Positions 1 through 14,100 of a stretch of DNA of 64,000 nucleotides are shown one piece after another. The notes under the pieces are model-generated. The model was given only the letters and a program-made list of their open reading frames with translations. It was not told the origin of the DNA and made no database searches. The stretch is from Branchiostoma floridae. Its lineage: Eukaryota; Chordata; Leptocardii; Amphioxiformes; Branchiostomatidae. The stretch's first letter is position 1; every line of letters starts with the position of its first letter. The translations under genes and the position numbers were made by a program. The stretch is taken from contig NC_049980.1 in the NCBI RefSeq assembly GCF_000003815.2, positions 25,874,272 through 25,938,271 on the forward strand. The letters run 5' to 3'.

Positions 1-1447
1 TTTTCCGTGAACACCAGATTTCGGTGCTACCAGCTCATTAACGCTAATAAGGTCGATAATGAGCCGCGCCGTGTCCTCACCGTAAGAACTGATTTGCGCC
101 TTGATCTTTTTTTCTTTTCAAAAATGTAATCCCCAACACTAGTTTTATATTTATATACTCTAGAATGGGAAACTATAGGTTGGATTGATTTGACTCATCG
201 GAAGTTTTCGGCATTCCATGCAGCGCACATTAACGTTAGGTCGTTGACCCCAAATACGCAGTGCGTGTGGCCACATGGATATGTGTGAGGCGCTTCTAAT
301 AGGGGACAGTAGTAAACTTAATTATTACTTGTTCTTCGGAATAGCTTTAGACAAATAAGATGTGGCTATTGATCAGAGTATGAGTCATTCGTGTTGAAGA
401 TTAATTGCTAACTTTAAAGAACTTTGAAGATTAATTGCTAATTTTTCTCGAGCCGACCGTGGCCACGTTGTTTATCGCGGTGTTATTTGGGCTCTAGCCG
501 CTCTGCCGATCTGAGACTGGATGGGATTATGCTGACTTTCAGTGCTTTGACCACGAACACATTTATTAAATCCTTGGTTAAATCTTTATTATCTTTATTA
601 TCTTATCATTTCCGACATGTGAGAAGATAGTATCGGGATCAATGAAAGAATTGCTGTGGGGGAAATCTTCAGACAGTGGTGAAATGACCATTTTTATCTT
701 TCATGAATTCAATGTTCGATGACAAGTTTGCTTACGAGGAGGAAAGACTACGGCGGAGCCGTTTTCGTGTGAAGTAACAAAATTATGTGAAAACATTGTA
801 CATAATTAATATATAATTGACTACATTAGTTTAAACCAGACCCTGACACAAAAAAATTGAATCCATGCGTTTGTAAATGTACGTTTTAGTATTGATTTAA
901 CTAAATTTGAATTCTTTTACAGTTCTTAGAGATAGTTTCTCCTCGGACATGTCAGACAGCTCGGTGCGGTAGTGCTGTCAAAATTGATTGATTTTGTCGC
1001 TGGCGCCCGCGGCACATATGGTATACTAGATCAAAGGACCGCCACCCTGTACAACCTTGACGTAGCAAACTTCTGACGTTCTGTACTGGGGGACGTTCGA
1101 ATAGTAGCAGCTGGGAATGGGACAATCTTACCAAGAAATGTCAAATTAATTTTTTTTTCAAAAGATAAGTAATTTGGCCAGCTTCCTTTGAACATCTAGC
1201 AACATTACATCTAACAACCGTTATGGAATATTTAAGTAGGCATTTTGTTTACTTCACTTACACTACTGTATGCAATACTGGAAACCCCCCAAACCAACCT
1301 CAGGACCGAACCGGGCAGCGGTTTCCGCCGACCGACCGGGCAGCCGTTTCCGCCAACCCGACCAATCACTTCACTGCTGTTAACCACTTCATGGCTGTGA
1401 TGCAAAACATTATTGAAGGGAAGAATCAAGATAGGGCTCAACCACTG
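1..1447. other. No supported gene; AT-rich flank
   Basis: I see no exon with convincing splice sites and protein similarity here. The stretch lies downstream of the minus-strand F-box/WD gene and may contain its 3' UTR. TTTATT strings around 560-605 read as AATAAA on the minus strand and could be its polyadenylation signal. An 18-base direct repeat (TTGAAGATTAATTGCTAA) occurs twice near 394-441. A short GC-rich direct repeat lies near 1300-1350. Confidence 0.5.
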
Positions 1448-4189
1448 TCAAGGGTAAACTATAGCAGGAGGCAGGGCTGGGTTAGCTGCCACTGAGCTAA
1501 TGAGTGCATCCCCTACCCTTCTAAACATGCCTACCATCATAATCAGATTGTTATGGCTGTGGTTTCTAAATAGCTTTATCTGCAGATCAATATTCATGTG
1601 AGTGCAGCATGCGCACACCTTCATCCCTCCTCCATCGCTCGATGCCACAGCCAGTGTTCTGTCCTTGTGAAGACTGAGGATGTTGACAGCCATGCCAGGG
1701 ACTGCAGGGAATGTCTTCAGACAAGCTGCGGTGTTTCTTAGGTCCCACATCTTAATGTCTCCCTGTCCTGTACCGGCCTGAGGAAAGATGGAAAATAGTA
1801 CTTTGTTTATTTGCTCACAATGCTGGTGGGAAATGGGTCTCTGGGTATAATCTTTGAATATGCAGACTTCTTCTTAAGTGTTTGCGCAGTCCATTTGACT
1901 TAATCTTGAGGCAAATGAGGCAAAGATGTCTTAAAAGTTTGTAATTCACGTAGAAACTACTTGTGTTGTCCATAGTACTTCACAGTATGTAGAAGAAAAA
2001 AGTTTGACATGTCATACAACACTCACCAGAAGTACTGTATACCCTCCTGACTTGTAGACCACCATTTTGGTCACCCCTCCATCATGTCCTCTGAGACTGC
2101 CCCTGTTCTGTCCAGTAGGACAGTCCCACATGTGTACATCTCCATCCTGGTCCCCACTGCACAGAATGGACTCTTCTTCCCACAGCACCAGGCAAGTCAC
2201 AGCACTCCTATGTTCTGTGCCTACCCATAGCTCACTGCCCTGAGTAAAAAGGAAAGGAAAGTGATCTTGATCCAGTTTAGTTCAATGAAGCAATCTTCCA
2301 CTATTTGTGACAGAGAAGACAGAATTGCTATGTAATGTTAAGCATTTACAGGTTCATAGTAATGAGGAAATTCTCCTAGCTCTTTTTGAAAAGCACGATG
2401 AACAGTGGGCCACAACTTTGCCCAGTCCTTAGGACTGCGACCCTTTGCAGTAGCATACATGTCAGTTGATAGACAACAGCCGGGATTAAGACTCCCAAAC
2501 TTTAGATCCAGAGGCAGGGTCACTATACCACTACACTAGGCATGCTGCAGGAGAAATTTACAAATTGAAAATAGCTAATACGTTTACTCAACGTTTTTGT
2601 ATGCCCATTTTTCTTATTGATCTCTGTTACCAGATTAAAATGAAAGATCCTCACCTCTGTGATGTTCCAGACTCTTACAGTTTTGTCCTCTGAACAGCTG
2701 GCCAGGATGGGCTGAAAGTTGGCGGTGTCAAAGCACACCTCCTTCTTACTCAGGTACACGGCATCATGTATCTGACCTGTAAAGAGCATTGACTCACTGT
2801 CAGAGATACACATTAGCTTCAGCCTGAGGTACAAAAAAATCAAATGAATTTCTGATGTTAACACTATTGTTAGAAATATAGCATCATTCAATGAACATGA
2901 TATCAAACGTTTACACCAAATGCACAGTCACCCTTCAGAGGTTATTGAACATTGACAGTTTAGCCAGGCACCTAAGCATGTAAAACACACACTTTTTAGA
3001 GGCAAACAAAGCAAGTATATGTATCTTGGAATGTAATCATGATTATGCACTGTTTGCTTCTCAAAATTTTTGTCAATTTCATTCAGACATTCTCTCAAAC
3101 ACATATATGCTCTGCTAGGTCCAATACCTTGCCACTACTGCAAACATACCCTTGTGTCCCCTGAGAGTTTTTGCCCGGTAGTCCTTTTTGGGTGCCCCCC
3201 TCCCCATGCTGGTGTCCACAGCATGCCTGTGTATGTAGTACTCCTGCCAGGCCTGCTCTCCTGGGGTCATGTTGGACAGGTTACAGAACAGCCATCTCTG
3301 TAGGCACAGGTGTCTGGGGCAGGGGGAGGGGTAAAACATGGAAAAGTTGAATGGCAGAATCCCTGAAAGGAGATATGGAGAGTTGGAGACAAAAAAACAA
3401 CTTTGGTTTAATTTGCAGCTTATTACACAAATGAAGTAATCTCCAAGCAGATCCTACGGTGGGATATGATAGTATCATATGCAGGCCGAAGGGAAATGCA
3501 CTCTGCTAGGCTGGCTATGCTCCTATGGTCATCTTATCATACTACTACATCCCTATCATACTATCTTATCCCACTGTAGGATAATGCTTGAAGGTTTAAT
3601 AAAGCACCTTTAATTCACTTCAGTTGGTCTGTGAACGATTTTGTACCATTGGATGCTATATATTAGATACCATATTATATCATACATTATTATATATCCT
3701 GTATGATGTCCTTGCTTGTACTGAAAGGAAACTGAAACAGCATGCTATTATATGGGTGACTTACTTCCACAATAATGGAGTTTGGGCAGCATCATGCCAG
3801 TTCTGTGGTGGAAAAACAATATTCCAAGATTTAACAATTTAACATATTGCAGATAAAAAGCGCTAGCTATATATTTGACAGTCCCTGCATAGAACGTAGT
3901 AAGAGCTTATCAAAAGAAGCGCCCAGTTGGGAACGTATTCTTCTGTGATTTTGAGGAACTTGCAAATGACCGTGATGTTGTGTCATGTGAGAACGCCCCC
4001 CTCCCCCATTTCCACGTTACGGTTTCACTCGGCGCTAGCAGCAGTCGAAAAAGACTTCTACATTACCTTACACACTCTGGACACCTTTGCGAGGTCGTGC
4101 CCATCGAGATACCCAAAGATCTCTAGTAGACAATCAAACGGCACAGACAGAGCACTACTACTACTGCTTTCAGCGTCAACTTCCGCCAT
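1448..4189 (-). CDS. F-box / WD40-repeat protein (SCF ubiquitin-ligase substrate receptor type)
   Basis: Coding exons on the minus strand, 5' to 3': 4067-4189, 3150-3297, 2655-2776, 2027-2239 and 1448-1777. Together they give 936 bp and a 311-residue protein. Phases agree at all four junctions. Residues about 16-45 form an F-box (LSVPFDCLLEIFGYLDGHDL, then VSRVCKRW across the first splice). F-boxes bind SKP1 and dock substrates on cullin-1 ligases. WD40 blades follow from about residue 85: SEDKTVRVWN, SGDQDGDVHMWD and GTGQGDIKMWDLR each end in the usual WD-type dipeptide. Only about four blades are recognisable, fewer than the normal seven. The last 55 residues after GGMKV show no WD pattern, so either the protein is short or exon 5 runs past an unused donor (AAG|GTGTGC) and further exons are missed. 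I cannot assign it to a named FBXW family. The next gene on the same strand is also an F-box gene. Confidence 0.82.
3435..3597. mobile_element. Small inverted-repeat element, copy 1 (MITE-like)
   Basis: The left arm from 3451 (ATCCTACGGTGGGATATGAT) is matched in reverse complement by an arm ending at 3582 (…TTATCCCACTGTAGGAT), with about 70 bases between. The left 43 bases (3435-3477) recur with 6 mismatches at 44005-44047 in a MIB1 intron. This identifies a dispersed non-autonomous element. It lies in the first intron of the F-box/WD gene. Outer ends are less certain than the arms. Confidence 0.65.
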
Positions 4190-4199
4190 CTTACAATGA

Positions 4200-4207
4200 T
4201 GACGTCA
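4200..4207. promoter_or_regulatory. Palindromic CRE (TGACGTCA) at the F-box/WD gene start
   Basis: A perfect TGACGTCA lies 11 bases upstream of the ATG (4189-4187) of the F-box/WD gene. CREB/ATF proteins bind this octamer and it often sits at transcription starts. Its place in the promoter is seen; its use is inferred. Confidence 0.5.
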
Positions 4208-6516
4208 TGCTATCGGGATTCCCCTTACAGGAGTTCCCTCGCCTGGTGTCCGGTTACAGCAGGTGTACTGTATGCATTTCATTCTACTCAAAACGTGATA
4301 AAAACAGTCTGGGTAGGTTTTTTTGACTGGGAACATACCAAACACGTACCTGTGGGGATATCTTTTTTCATCGATCATTGTCTGACTCCAAATCAATGCA
4401 ATGACTTGCCAAGCCAAGGTAGCGGAGCTACAAGTGGATAACGTAAGGTAAATTGCGTACAAAGGCTCAAAACGGGGGAATCTTCAAAGACAATTTTAGG
4501 CACATCTTCAAATCAAAAACCTGAAGAGAACCGGCACTGTGACGTGACTGCACACAGTTCTTTATACTTGTCCTTGGTGCTGAACCACTTTCACTTGGTG
4601 AACCGTTCTTTTCTATCCCCACCTAAAGACTAATAATAATAGTAATATGATGTTTCATACATGAAACAAGAAAGATCTGCAGGATGAAGACATAAACCAC
4701 TCATTCTTATTTATACTTTATTTACAAACAGTTAATACATGGTGTTGGTGGGCTTAAGAATAAAGAAATGGTTTAGTTACAAATATCACAAAAAGCTACA
4801 ACATACTGTTGTATTTGCATGGTAAAAGATAGTAGTCACTAACGTTATACAGTTATTGCACAGCGTATTTCATACATGGCACTATGTTGACCATCCTATA
4901 CACTTTGGAACCTGACAACAAACAAACTATTTACAACAGCACCGTACCTATCTCTAGTGCACCAGAAATTACCTCACTATTAAGAAGTTGTGCCTTGCAA
5001 GAAATTGCTGTATGAATTGCAGAATGCCTGACACTGGCAGTTACTGTCTGATTTGTAGATAAAAGTATTGTGCCCCAAATCTTACATCCATCCTGGCATC
5101 AAACCTCAAGTTCATTATCATTTTGTTAGGCATGGACTTGTGAATGGTAATTAAAACTTTATACATTCAAACTGGACAATAAAGTTCACTTAACTGTTAA
5201 GGAGAGCGCCTGACTCGTATCTAATCCAATCTCAGTGTATAAAAATTCACTAAACCTTCTGGTTGTCTTTGGTTAGTCATCAATAGAGTGGTTCCTTATC
5301 TGTGCTATGAATTGTATCTAAATGAATTCATAATGTAAGCACAGTGTAAGCAAATGCAATAGTTTGATTTTTTTTCGTCTTTAATCCAATCCAAATACTT
5401 TATAAAATTGACTTAGTTTAACATTCTCTTTACATTCTCTTTGGTAAATCATCATAGAGTGGCTCCTTACTTTGTGCTAACAGAAATAGATTGAGTCTAT
5501 ATGAATTCATAATGTAAACATTGAGCTCAAAATCCAGTACTTATGCTATTTGAAGTTAACATTACCTCATCATTTAATTTTGGAGATTTAGATTTAAAAC
5601 AGATAATTATGTCACAAACAGCAAGCACCATCAACAGTCTCAAATGTTAGGCTATAATCTTACATTGGTTCAAGAAATCATAGAAAAGACCTTTGGCATA
5701 CTAGTTACATTGCAGTCAGGTAGCCTGATGTTTAAAACTGTCAAAGATACTGTGCAACTTCTACAATACTCTGAATAGGTGGCACCTAAACAGACAAAAG
5801 TTTGTTTATGAGTTCCTATAGTATAACAAGTTTTGTAAGTCAAACTTGACAAATCTACTTACATACATGTAACAAGTAGACATAGGGTGCCACAAATTCA
5901 ATGAATAATGTTGATAAATTCCCAATCTAAAAGGATAACCCTGTTTTAAGGTCAAACATCGATACACATTTGTAACCCTTGGTAAATATACATATATATA
6001 CATAAATATGAAGTTTGAATTATCTAGCACTAGTCTTACAGCACTCCCCCCCTAAAATACAAACTTTGGAATACACATTCGTGTGTCTAAATTCCAGTTA
6101 CACAATATTTGCTTCTACCTAAGACAGATAAAAAGACAAGAGGGTGCACTTTTTGTAATGTAGTCACAAAAAATATGTTTCACTTGTATGCTCTCACCAC
6201 AATAAAGCCATTATTGCAAGCTGTTTTGTACGATTACTACAATACAAAATTTTAGAGGCACTTCCTCAAAGTCGGCTGCTGCATGTTCCAATGTTTGTTA
6301 CATCATGTGGTACCTACAAAGATTTATTTTAAAGCAGTATTTTCTTTGGCTTACCTCAGTTTATGGGTTACTCCCTACTGAGCCCCTGGTGCTGAAGTAG
6401 CTAGCTCTTTGGCCAGTTGAACAGTGACTATACCTACATCCATACCTTAAGCGGCATGTTGGCATGGGCATGTTAACTTTGGGTGGGGTGTAAGTAATGT
6501 TTTTGGTTTATAATGA
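4208..6516. other. Intergenic DNA, then probable 3' UTR of the F-box/LRR gene
   Basis: There are no coding exons. The upstream part (to about 4700) is the promoter side of the F-box/WD gene. From about 4717 to 6516 the sequence is AT-rich and lies directly downstream of the F-box/LRR stop codon. TTTATT at 4717-4722 (AATAAA on the minus strand) is the most plausible distal polyadenylation signal. That would give an unusually long 3' UTR of about 1.8 kb. Closer signals cannot be excluded. Confidence 0.45.
4539..4598. repeat. 60-bp dispersed repeat, copy 1
   Basis: Sixty bases starting GTGACGTGACTGCACACAGT match 10784-10843 at 55 of 60 positions with no gaps. Neither copy has an obvious terminal inverted repeat. 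It lies between the two F-box genes. It may be a fragment of a larger dispersed element. Confidence 0.65.
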
Positions 6517-8107
6517 TCACATTTTCCACTTTGAGGCATTCTGCTGAAACACGACCACCATGTCCCTGTCGGTGGCCCTGTGCAGGTCGGAGGCGCGCAG
6601 GTGGATGGGGCCGGGGAGGTGGGAGGCGATGTCCTCCTCCAGGGTGCAGTTCTGCAGGGTGATGGTGTGGAGGGAGGGGAGGTTGTGGCCAATGCTGCAC
6701 ACACGGGCTGTGAACACAGGGGTACATGTCCCCATTAATGATGCTTCACACATGTGTAGCTTAAGGCTTTGTGTTTTGCTACTGTAGAATAGGTAATCTT
6801 TGAAATTTACTGCCTCCGTCAAATGTCAGAGAATGAAATAGAAACAGTAGTGTTTAGTAATTCTTTACTTTCAACCCCCATTGTCCAAGATACTGAAATC
6901 AAGGACTAAATGTGATTTCAAATTTTCAATACATAATCTAGATACATGTATTACTCCTCAGAAATTCATCTAAGTACATGTATCCAGAATTTAGCCAACA
7001 ACTTGGGCATTTATTTTCCTTTCTCACTGTTCCTTTACAGCACACATTACGGTACCGTTATATTTCCATCAAACTGCTTCTTTTCACAAAGGTGACTTAC
7101 TCATGCTGGTGTTGTCTCCAGACAGCACAAGTTCCTCCAGATTAGGACAGTACTGCAAAGACAGTATGGTACATCAGGAAGTATACATAAAAGGATTTCA
7201 CATACTAAATGTATTCTGTTAGTAGAATATTATTCTTTTTATTCTTTAATTCTATTTATACCTGACTTATAAACCTTTTCAATGATAAATGTATTCTGCA
7301 TTGAGCGTTTTTCTGAGAAAATGAACCTAGAAGTAGAAAGTTGTTCAAGTAACCAAAAGGAAGAGAGGCATTGTACGTACATATCCCAGAATTCTGGCCA
7401 GGAACCTGAGATTGTTGCAGGCCAGCTGCAGTGACTTGAGAGACAGCAAGGGGGAGCTGTGGTCCACCTGTAGCGATGCCAGGTTGCCTACTTTCATGCT
7501 GAAGGAGCACAGCTTGGGACACCCCTGCAGTCTCAGGTACCTCAGCAGTGGACAGGTCAAGTCTGCAAGGAAGGAGAAAAACATCTTAAGATTTTGCAGT
7601 GAAAGGCAGCAGTAAGCTTAATTCTATGAGTTGTGTGTAAAAATTCTCAGCAGTGGGGCTTTTTAATGCAGGCTGCAAAAGGACTGGCCATATCATACAA
7701 TTGATTGTTTCAAAAGTGTATAAAAAGGAACATTGGCATGAACCAATGGTAATCACCAGTCAGGGTCATTATGCAATTCTAGGTTTCACATCAAGCTTGC
7801 TTTCATGATAAAGGTGTCCAACAGATCTCGACAACAGTACTCAAGTTTTCATTGCATTGTGGCAACCCAAGAATCTGAAATCATGTCTTACCCAGTCCGG
7901 TGAGATGAATACACTGGTCCAGGGTGAAGGAGTGGAGTTGTGGGAGAGAGAGGGAGAGGTGCGTCTCATGGGGCAGTCCTCGCAGTTCCAGCTCGCACAG
8001 GCTGTTCTGGCACCTGCTCAGCAGCTGCAGCCGCAGGTCCACAGACACCTGATACAGGAAACAGCAACAACTGAATTATGATTCTGTATGTACAAGGGTG
8101 TGTGTGT

Positions 8108-8174
<67 letters not shown>

Positions 8175-11100
8175 GCAATTCCCACTGTCTGACATCCTTT
8201 TTTTCAGATGTGAAGCATGACACTCCCTATGTTATGTATCATACACTATCAGAAATAGCTGGTGCTTATAGAAGGTAGAGCTGCAATTTCTTCACATGGC
8301 CCTGTCCAAGGTAAAAAAGATTTCGATGGTTCTTTCTGGTCTATAGATGCATTCCACCTCACAAAGTATTGTATATCCCCTACCTCATTCAAACAATACA
8401 GGAAAATTTGTATGACTACTATCCTACCAGCTGCTGCCGCGCCGCGTGCCTGCAAAGCTTTACAACGAAGGTTGGTTATACCAGCTATATACAGATACAG
8501 ATATTTATAGAGACCTTGAAACATGGGGTGTACTACTGGCCCTACCTTTGGTAAGTGACTGAGGTGCAGCACAGTCAGTCTGCATCTCTCCTCCAACATG
8601 ACCTGAGATAGTCTCCGCAAGGCACTCAGGGAGAGATGGGTCACCGTGGCTGGCACTTTTACATAGCTGCAGCACAAACAGGTCAGGTATATGAAATCAG
8701 AAAGTCAAGAACTAAGCCTAAGTCCAGGTGGTGACTCTACATTACCAGAGTACAAAAGGTGCAAAGCAGAGAATAATATTCAATTGAACTTGACAATTTC
8801 TACAAGGGGAGAAAATTCAAGATGACAGACAGACTGTTGTCTCAGGGTTTAACTACTATTGATTGTTGAAAGTAAACAGCTTCCCAACATAAGTTGGAAC
8901 ATAGTGTCAAAGCTGTGCTGCAACATGATCAAATGGCAATGTTACTACTATGTGTAGAATATGAGCTAATCCCAAGGAGCCAGTGACAGCTAAAGGCAAG
9001 TACTGTGAACACATAGCATCATCAGCAAGAGAAACTATACAATGGATCTTTGTGGCACGTTGTGGTATGTCTTACTTGACTTGGTTACACCCTGACAGTC
9101 GAAGATTTGTCACATTTGGGCAGGAGGACAACAACTTTGACAGGTAGACTTCAGACAGATTCTCACACTTCAGGATGGTCAGGTCCACCAAACTTTCACA
9201 CCTGAAATATGGACAATTGAAAGTGAACATAACATAACTCACAGTGTAGGAAGCTTAAAACACAGACACCTAGCCATACAAGCTAAAGGGGAGTCCTTTC
9301 TGTAATGTCACAATCCAATGCTTGTTTGTCCCACCAAGAGCACACAGTATGCACTTTAAATTAAAGATCAAATAAATGTTTTCAGAAATGACAAATCTCT
9401 ACTAGTATGTGAAAAATAGAGGAAATTTTATTTCACTGGCACTTCAAGAAGAGGTGATCTCCTACCTGATATCTAGAGTATCTGTTGGCTTCATGCACAC
9501 GCCGCTGACCTCCAGCTGTCTCAGTGACTTGCTGTGTACTGTGTAGTTAGCAAAGCTACACCCAGTTGTCTTCAGGGTCTGCAACTTGTCACAGACAACA
9601 TGGAACTTCTCCATCATGCTGCTGCACCACTGAAATAAGATTTACAAAAGACGGTTGAAGTCTTTTCTACATGTCATGACATTGAAGGAAGAATACTGGT
9701 GAAGCTGTACATGTAAAATTTAACATTACATAAATCTTGTTGCAAAAGTGTCTTTACTTCATGTAAATCAAACAGATATTTCTCATAATTGTGGTTGAGA
9801 GTCTTGCTTACAGCTCCCTTATAATTCATGCCTTACAGTAAAAAAGGCTCAGCTAAGGATATACATGTATCTAGTCGAACCTAGATTCAGTGACCAGTGA
9901 CCACTCAGAGGACTGAGCGAAAAATGTTTGCTGAAGGCAGTTGGTTGCTTAGGAAAGAGTGGGGTTAACAATATACAAATGGACAAGACTATTTTAATGT
10001 GGCTTGTGACTGGAGGTGATTGATTGCCTGCACCAAGTGGTTGCCCAACAAGGTTTGATTGTATGTGCAAACGTAGAAGCCTTTACCTGTGTGATGACAG
10101 TGGTGACATGTGGGCTGTTGATGACCACCAGATTGCTCAACTTTTTGGAGCTGTACACTCGGACCTCTTCAAGGGAGGGCCAACCATCAATCTCCAGACT
10201 TCAGCATGGGAAAGAATAATATTAGGTCAGAGCGATTCATTAGAAGAACACAAAATTGTCTCTTTTAAGAAAATATTTCAACATGCTATGCTCCCGAAAG
10301 TCATCAAATTAAATTGGACTAAAAAGAGTTTTAAGTGGTAATGCCAAAATCATTATACATGTATTTTGCACTCTTGTTTGTTCTGTTTCCCTAACCCGTT
10401 ACTCACATCTTCATGAACGGACAGGCCTGGATCTCCAGCACCTTGAGGCAGACAAAGCTGGCTCCGTCCCCGCTCAGGCAGCTCCCGACCATGTTTGGGA
10501 TCTGCCGAATGGTCAGGTGTTGCATCATGGGAGCTCCGTGACTGAGCGAGGGCAGCCTGGAGCGTGTCGGCTCGTCCATGGCGGACATCTTGTTGATTTG
10601 TTGTGACCTCTTAGTCTGCAGAAAACATTCAGCCACATGCACAGGAAACAGGAAATTAGTGCAATAGCCTAGTCGGTCATTAAAAAAGGCTATGAAAATG
10701 GTACATACTGCTTTCTCTGCATTGCGCCTATTCTACTTTAACATCTAGCCAGTTGCTTGTAAGAAACTAAGAGATCTGGTATGGTGACGTGACTGCACAC
10801 TGTTCTATCTACTTGTTCTTGGTGCTGAACCACTTTCATTTGGCACTTTTGAGAAAGAGTATGGGAGCTGTACACTCATCACTACCGGTAGACTAGCCCC
10901 CTGATGTTAAGTGGCCCTGTGCAACCCAAGGGCTATATAAAAGTGGAGATGACCCTATACACCAATAGGTGTGGACCAGATTTTAACTTAAATAACTTTA
11001 AGAAAAATAGTTCACCATCTAATCCCTTGTGCAAGGGATTAATGTATAAATGATTCTTGGTTGAATTCTATTTGTATTAAATATCTCACTATGTTACCAT

Positions 11101-14100
11101 CATGTAGCTCAGTACAATTTGCATTAGCACTGTCCTTGTTTTCATTCAACAAAATAAAAACAATCTCTCAGAAGCGTCTACAACGTCTTTGTAAGTCCTT
11201 ACATGTCTCCCCAGGATGAGCCCATCCAACAGCTCTGGTTCTGTCAGGTCGGCACACCTCTCCACTGTGAACCTCTGCAGGCTGGGGCAGTTGACTGACA
11301 CACAGGGGAGGTGCTGGATATCCTACAGGGAAAGGTATAACATTACACTGTCAGCAAAAGATTTACATCCAAATAACTTTGAATATTTAAAAACAGTTCA
11401 AGCCAATCTTGATGACCTTCATTTTTTTCACTTGCATATTTCAAATTCTGTAAATGTATCTGAGTTTGCTGAGATTTGCTGAGTTTTCCAATATGGAGAA
11501 AATTGAGTGTTGGCTGTGGTTATTAGTTCATGGTTGAACCAAGGAGGGCAGGCAGGCAGAAGACAGAACAAGCATTTTTGCGGTGGTTTAAAGTTCATGG
11601 TGAAGAGGTCATCACAAAAAACACAAGGAACAGTTACAGTACTGCAGGAAAGGTATTACACTGTCAGCAAAAGATATACATACGGACAACTTCAATAATC
11701 CAAGGCACTTATGTCCAATTTTTGTTTGCATATTCCACACATTTCTGAAGGACACTGACAGCAGCAATGGATTCAGTCTAAGACAGGAAACAGTGCCAAT
11801 TTCAGTGCAGTGCAGTGCAGTGAGTGAGAGTTGTTCCCACAATGTATCTAGCAACCAATGAATAGATAAAAAGGAGTGAAGAGATACCTTGATAATTAAT
11901 CCAGTTAAGGTGAGTGACCTGACAGTGACGTCGTGGCTGGAGACATCCCCACAGACCAACTCTGACAGGTGGGGCATCTACAACAGAGTTTTCAAAAATA
12001 AAGATATAGATATACAGTGGTACCTAAGTATTCCTACAAATTTTATGAAAGTTACACAAATCGTATGAAGAACATACTATCTTTTTATGTACATTAGCCA
12101 ACTGTTACCTATGTGACATGATAAGCTCCTTGCAATATAGCCCCTGGCTGCCAAGAGAGAGTAGTCGACCCACCCAATAACAATAACAAAGCTAGATTTT
12201 TGAGATAGTGCCATCTTAAAATCTGCAAATGCTTGGGCACCCCTATGCCAATGCTAGCAGTGAATCCTAAGTATCTGTCTAGCTACAGTAACATAATCAA
12301 CTTTGAATCCTAGGGCAGATCGAATAGCAAAGCGTGTCTTAGAGCGGAGTGTCTCTGACAACGGACGTTATCTATTTATAAGACAGAAGGAGCTGGCTCC
12401 TTCCCGTTGACCCATCTTTACAACCTACTGAGTCAGGATACATTGGGGATGTTCCCTGCTGAGATCATCCGGTGTCCATCTGAAGTGGACCCACTATAAG
12501 TGTCCACGTGCGGCTTTCCGAGAAGCTGTGGTCATTACTGAATTCAAAACTCAAATGAATAATACATACATCCATTTACACTTATAACTTACATGCTATC
12601 ATTACTATCCAACTACGGTTATTGTAGTAAAACAAGGACAAGACGAACCCTTGGCAGCAGAAGTGAGTTGACTTCTGTCAGGTTGAGCTGTTTACATCCT
12701 GTGATGTTGAGTGTCTCCACACCAGACAAGGATGGCAGGGACAACAGTTTCTGGAGACTTAACCTGGAAAATACAGCAACCAGTTTGTAAATATGCAGCG
12801 ATTGAAATACCCACCTACAGCCCTAAATTTGCAAAAGACAAGATAAGATGTGCACATCTTGCAATTTCTCTGCTTAAGAAATTTTAGGCTTGGTATCATG
12901 AATCATAAACTAGTCCAGTTTCAAAACAGTGAAGCATAGAATGATAGATGTTTATTTATTCTATCTTAGTCCATAGACTGTAGTTTACATCATGGTGATT
13001 ACAATATCAAGAGTAGCTTATGTTTGATGATGATGGTATAGGATCCATCAGGCTGATATGGTTGACATAATTCTGATCTTTTTCATACCAGACATGCCAA
13101 TTTCATCTGTCAGAATGACGAAATTGTCATCATTTTTGTCCGTCATTGACATTAGCTACAAGATTCTGTTCAAATCTCAATCATAAAACTGAGCAGAACA
13201 GGTGAGCCATGACGTACTCAGTGGAGTAGGAGATGTCCAGGGTGACCAGCTTCTCACTCTCCACAGACAGGTCTGTCAGGGCAGGCAGCTCACAGAACTT
13301 GGCCTGAAATGTGTCAATGTACAATGTCAACCAATCAAAACCAAGAATGAGATGACCTAATCAAATTCAACAGTGATCTGTAGAATTAGAACACAAGACC
13401 AGGCAATGTGTCTTCACCTTCTATAGTGCAAATGTATGGGCTAATAATTACCTCTGTCATGACCCTTGACTTGAGGTTGACTTGCTGTAAGAAGGTGCAC
13501 TCTGTAACATCCAGTCTTCTTACTGAGGACAGACAAGGATACTGATGATAATCTATGATCTGTTGCTAGTTCTGATAGTGAGTATACAGCTCAGTAACAA
13601 CCATGGGTAGAATAAGCACAATTATACATCTAGTAATGTTTTACCAATACTAAGCTTAGACAGTAACTGAAGATATGACAAAAGGCAGTTACTCATTGAC
13701 AAGCAACAGGATATGATTGAAGATAACTGAAGATGTTGATCCTAAGAAAGCAGTCCAACTCACGTGCTACACAGTTGATTGTGATGGATTCCAGTCCACT
13801 GCACTTGGAGCAGTCCACAGTCTCAAGCTCACCGAGCTCAGTTAGTTCCAGGTTTACAATATCTGTCCAGAAATAAAAGCCACTAATTACAACATGCTCA
13901 TATGTATGATGTAACTAATACCATGCTCTACACAATTACAACTGTCAGTCAGTGTCTCTCCTGTCTCTTGACTACTTAAGAAATTTTAAGATGTGTAGTG
14001 TCACTGATCACTGTCAGATATATAACTGTGCAAATCTTCATTACTAGTCACCTGTTGCTCTCAGACACAGCTCTTTAAGACCTCGGAATCCAGCCCCAAT

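Noticed and set aside
952-1134. 60-codon minus-strand frame considered as a final exon of the F-box/WD gene
   Set aside because: No WD or other pattern, and no phase-compatible splice link that I trust to exon 1448-1777.
7966-8278. Open frames through the TG microsatellite (Cys/Val or His/Thr repeats)
   Set aside because: Dinucleotide artefact extending from a real exon into its intron.
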